Assembly (NCBI GenBank): GCA_964554065.1
Contig: CAZKMQ010000042.1
Coordinates: 1 to 7,848 of the forward strand
Direction: 5' to 3'
From: CAZKMQ01 sp964554065
GTDB lineage: Bacteria; Patescibacteriota; Patescibacteriia; Magasanikbacterales; JBBTQS01
Length of the DNA stretch: 7,848 nucleotides
The position numbers and the translations under genes were made by a program. The notes beneath the pieces were generated by a model. The model made no database searches. It was not told the DNA's origin and worked only from the letters and a program-made list of their open reading frames with translations. Positions within the stretch are counted from its first letter, which is position 1; every line of letters begins with the position of its first letter. Below, piece by piece: positions 5,612-7,848 of this stretch.

Positions 5612-6314
5612 AACCAGCCTGATGCAACTCGATTTCATCAAATAACTCACCTTGGGATACGTTCACTTCTCTTTGCTTCACCAATTCAAGCAAGGCAAGG
5701 AAACTTACAATAACATCTGTCTTACTTGCTCCTCCGCCAACAAACTCCTTAAACTTTGCTTTGCGCTGCCGTGCTATATAATCACGAATAACCGTGATTT
5801 TTTCTTTTATAGACATTACGCGCTTGAAAGCTGCCTTTGGTAATCTAATAAGAGGCTTAAGTCTTTCTACCACACGAGCAAAACTACTGTGCAACTCCCC
5901 CACTCCAGCGTTTTCTGGTGGATAGAACCCTGCATCTCGCTTCACAACAACTTGTTCACGCGCATAAGCGAACTTTCCTTTTGCAATCTGATCTTGAATT
6001 CCTTTACTTGCATCTACGAACTGCTTATACATCTTAAGTTGTGCTGACAGATCGGTTTCATCCTCCTCAGTATTCATCCAAACTGAAGGCAAAATTGCAC
6101 GAGACTTCAAGAATAACAGCTTGCTTGCAACTACGAGAAAGTCTGCAAGCTCATGTGCTGGCAACTCATCATGTGAATCAAGATATACCAAAAAATCATC
6201 CGCCACATTGGTTAGTGACATCTCGGTAATATCGAGCTCCTCACGCTCAATCAGGTGTAACAATAAGTCAAGCGGCCCAGCAAAATCGTTGTGCTCAACT
6301 TGATAAGCTTCCAT
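5610..6314 (-). CDS. scpA: Segregation and condensation protein A (ScpA kleisin)
   Basis: Kleisin subunit that bridges the SMC heads and binds ScpB in the SMC-ScpAB chromosome-organising complex. It has 234 aa, within the usual 230-260. The N-terminal SMC-neck-binding part has the signature FAGPLDLLLHLIEREELDI (11-29), then ADFLVVASKLLFLKSRAILP (57-76). A variable, charged middle (about 80-195) leads to a C-terminal winged helix with VIVSFLALLELVKQREVNVSQ (201-221), typical of the SMC-head contact. The ATG at 6314 is preceded by AAAGGA (6321-6326) within the last codons of aspS, 6 nt upstream, so translation is coupled to aspS. The stop codon coincides with the tail of the opposing terminator. 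Confidence 0.96.
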   Translation of the reverse strand: MEAYQVEHNDFAGPLDLLLHLIEREELDITEMSLTNVADDFLVYLDSHDELPAHELADFLVVASKLLFLKSRAILPSVWMNTEEDETDLSAQLKMYKQFVDASKGIQDQIAKGKFAYAREQVVVKRDAGFYPPENAGVGELHSSFARVVERLKPLIRLPKAAFKRVMSIKEKITVIRDYIARQRKAKFKEFVGGGASKTDVIVSFLALLELVKQREVNVSQGELFDEIELHQAG

Positions 6315-6316
6315 AG

Positions 6317-7729
6317 CTAGTCCTTTTTCTTTTTTATAGTAAACAAACTGTAATCAGCAAGTAAATCATCAGGCAGCTCTGCTGGGGCTTCCATAACTGA
6401 GGTATTACCAGAACCAGTCATAGGAAAGGCTTGCACCTCGCGCAAATACTTTTCATTAGTAAGGTTCATAATATTACGTTCTACACCAAGAGCAATTCCA
6501 CCATGTGGCGGCGTTCCATACTCAAACGCCTCAAGCATGTGACCAACCGATTCCTCGATCTGATCATCAGCATATCCCATATTCTTATACGTTGCTCTTA
6601 ATACATCTGCTTTATGAGCTCTGATTGATCCACCGCCAGACTCATATCCATTACACACCAAGTCATATTGAGTAGTAAGGATGTTCTCTATATTTTTCCC
6701 AGACAAGTGATCCTCTAGTGACTCTGGTAACGGCTGTGAAAAAGGATTATGACTAAACGTCCAATTCCCACTGGCTTCATCTTTTTCAAAAAATGGAAAA
6801 TCAATTACCCAAGCATATGCAAGCACATTACCCGCTTCTTTTTCCGCATCAGTACGCAAATCAAACTTATCATCTCCATACTTTTCCATTGCATCAGCAT
6901 AACTCACTCGTGGAAATGGCTTCTCCTTTATAACATACCCCATCTTCTCTGCAGCTTGAATCACCATTGACTCAGCCATCTGAATAACATCTTCACGCTC
7001 TACAAAACTCATCTCAATATCAACTTGCGTATGTTCAAATCCTCTATCTGCACGCGGATCTTCATCACGCAAAGCACGAGGAATTTGAAAATAGCGCTCA
7101 AACCCTGCTGTCATAAGTAATTGCTTGTACTGTTGCGGACTTTGCGGCAATGCGTAAAATTCTCCAGGATGCAGACGCGAAGGAACAATAAAATCTCGCG
7201 ACCCCTCTGGAGTCGATTTAGTAAGTAAAGGAGTCTCAATCTCAACAAAATCATTAGCATCCAAATATGTACGACACTCACGAATCCAATCACTACGCAA
7301 CCTCATATTCCTTGTCACGCGCTCACTACGTAAATCTAAATACCGATACTTCATTCGAACTTTCTCATCAATAACTGATGTATCTTTATCAATTTCAAAT
7401 GGCAAAGTTTTTGATTCATTAAGAACTACAACACTTGATGCTAGCAACTCTATAGTTCCTGTAACAATATTCTCATTAATCTGCTTCTCACCACGCTTTT
7501 TTACAGTACCAGTAATAGCCACAACAAACTCGCTGCGCAGATCCTTCAACAAAGCATTGGTAGCATCATCAAGCTCAGCAGGAACACATACTACTTGTAG
7601 TATGCCGCTGCGATCCCGGATATCAAGGAACACAATCTTCCCCATATCACGTCGTGAATGGATCCACCCCTGAATAAACACCTCCTTTTCAACCTGTTCT
7701 ACTGTATTTTTTACTAATGTTCTTTCCAT
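6317..7729 (-). CDS. aspS: Aspartate--tRNA ligase, lacking the bacterial GAD insertion
   Basis: Class II aminoacyl-tRNA synthetase that charges tRNA-Asp (possibly also tRNA-Asn; not decidable here). The N-terminal OB-fold anticodon-binding domain (about residues 1-105) has GWIHSRRDMGKIVFLDIRDRSG-like sequence. The catalytic core has motif 1 near 150-168, TPEGSRDF (173-180), QSPQ (196-199), motif 2 YFQIPRALRDEDPRAD (213-228, Arg221), a GGGSIR block (365-370) and motif 3 PPHGGIALGVER (408-419, Arg418). All key residues are present. At 470 aa it is about 120 residues shorter than typical bacterial AspRS of about 590. Sequence passes from KFDLR (288-292) through about 15 residues to AWVIDFPFFE (306-315), so the GAD domain normally inserted between motifs 2 and 3 is absent. 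The C-terminus ends in a lysine run. It is the first gene of the minus-strand block, 2 nt from scpA. Confidence 0.97.
   Translation of the reverse strand: MERTLVKNTVEQVEKEVFIQGWIHSRRDMGKIVFLDIRDRSGILQVVCVPAELDDATNALLKDLRSEFVVAITGTVKKRGEKQINENIVTGTIELLASSVVVLNESKTLPFEIDKDTSVIDEKVRMKYRYLDLRSERVTRNMRLRSDWIRECRTYLDANDFVEIETPLLTKSTPEGSRDFIVPSRLHPGEFYALPQSPQQYKQLLMTAGFERYFQIPRALRDEDPRADRGFEHTQVDIEMSFVEREDVIQMAESMVIQAAEKMGYVIKEKPFPRVSYADAMEKYGDDKFDLRTDAEKEAGNVLAYAWVIDFPFFEKDEASGNWTFSHNPFSQPLPESLEDHLSGKNIENILTTQYDLVCNGYESGGGSIRAHKADVLRATYKNMGYADDQIEESVGHMLEAFEYGTPPHGGIALGVERNIMNLTNEKYLREVQAFPMTGSGNTSVMEAPAELPDDLLADYSLFTIKKKKD
6321..6326 (-). promoter_or_regulatory. Shine-Dalgarno of scpA inside the end of aspS
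   Basis: On the minus strand AAAGGA lies 6 nt before the scpA ATG and is formed by the last Lys/Asp codons of aspS. It supports the chosen scpA start and coupled translation. Confidence 0.7.
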
Positions 7730-7753
7730 ATATTGACTATAAATAACATGACT

Positions 7754-7782
7754 AGTATACCGCCTTTACCGAGCCGAGTAAA
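7754..7782 (-). promoter_or_regulatory. Predicted promoter of aspS (and scpA)
   Basis: On the minus strand -10 TATACT (7759-7754) and -35 TTTACT (7782-7777, 4 of 6) are 17 bp apart. Transcription should start near 7747, about 18 nt before the ATG at 7729, with no clear Shine-Dalgarno. A 5-bp inverted repeat TTTAC/GTAAA (7765-7769, 7778-7782) overlaps the -35 and may be chance. The rest of the window edge (7783-7848) holds nothing I can identify. Confidence 0.6.
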
Positions 7783-7848
7783 TACCTCATTTGTTAATTT
7801 TTTTCCTAAATTACAGCAAGTATCTCGAATGCTTTGACCCTTTTTTCA

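Noticed and set aside
5333..5650. 105-codon minus-strand ORF running from the end of scpA into the small gene
   Set aside because: It overlaps real genes in other frames and would cross the terminator hairpin. No start signal or recognisable pattern.
1..7848. CRISPR arrays, tRNA/rRNA genes, insertion sequences
   Set aside because: No regularly spaced repeats, cloverleaf signatures, transposase motifs or long terminal inverted repeats were seen on either strand.

Overview
The window looks like a chromosomal fragment of an uncultured Candidatus Patescibacteria (CPR) bacterium, most likely of Parcubacteria type. This is inferred from gene content and style, not from a marker gene. The DNA is AT-rich (roughly 40% GC by eye) and tightly packed. 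Most neighbouring genes overlap or are 1-2 nt apart, and few have clear Shine-Dalgarno sequences. TGA is used as a stop (GH1 gene, scpB), so this is not a code-25 lineage such as Gracilibacteria or Absconditabacteria. A run of 10 N shows the sequence is a scaffolded draft assembly.

Layout. Positions 1-3039, plus strand, form a tight three-gene run: the 3' part of an EamA/DMT-type permease, a family 1 glycoside hydrolase, and a membrane-anchored TIM-barrel glycosidase-like protein. This run converges with a minus-strand block. Read in transcription order, the minus block is aspS (7729-6317), scpA (6314-5610), a 533-nt break, scpB (5076-4537), a D-Ala-D-Ala carboxypeptidase (4540-3531, interrupted by the assembly gap) and a COG2426 membrane protein (3529-3023). 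The two blocks overlap tail to tail by 17 bp.

The unusual part is the break between scpA and scpB (5077-5609). It holds a complete, oppositely oriented transcription unit. In order, this contains a textbook promoter (TTGACA, 17 bp, TGC-TATATT), a 9-bp perfect inverted repeat at the predicted transcript start whose loop can form an H-type pseudoknot with sequence just before a good Shine-Dalgarno, and a 72-codon ORF of about 54% GC. After the ORF come a second possible pseudoknot and a strong intrinsic terminator that ends on the scpA stop codon. The small protein is not recognised. Its pattern resembles a minimal winged helix, which makes the inverted repeat a plausible autoregulatory operator. 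This unit is the best candidate in the window for something undescribed.

How the genes work together. ScpA and ScpB are the kleisin and winged-helix partners of SMC in chromosome condensation, and AspRS charges tRNA-Asp. The carboxypeptidase trims peptidoglycan stem peptides. The plus-strand run suggests processing of oligosaccharides, with one enzyme inside the cell, one anchored outside the membrane, and a permease beside them. The substrates cannot be read from the sequence.
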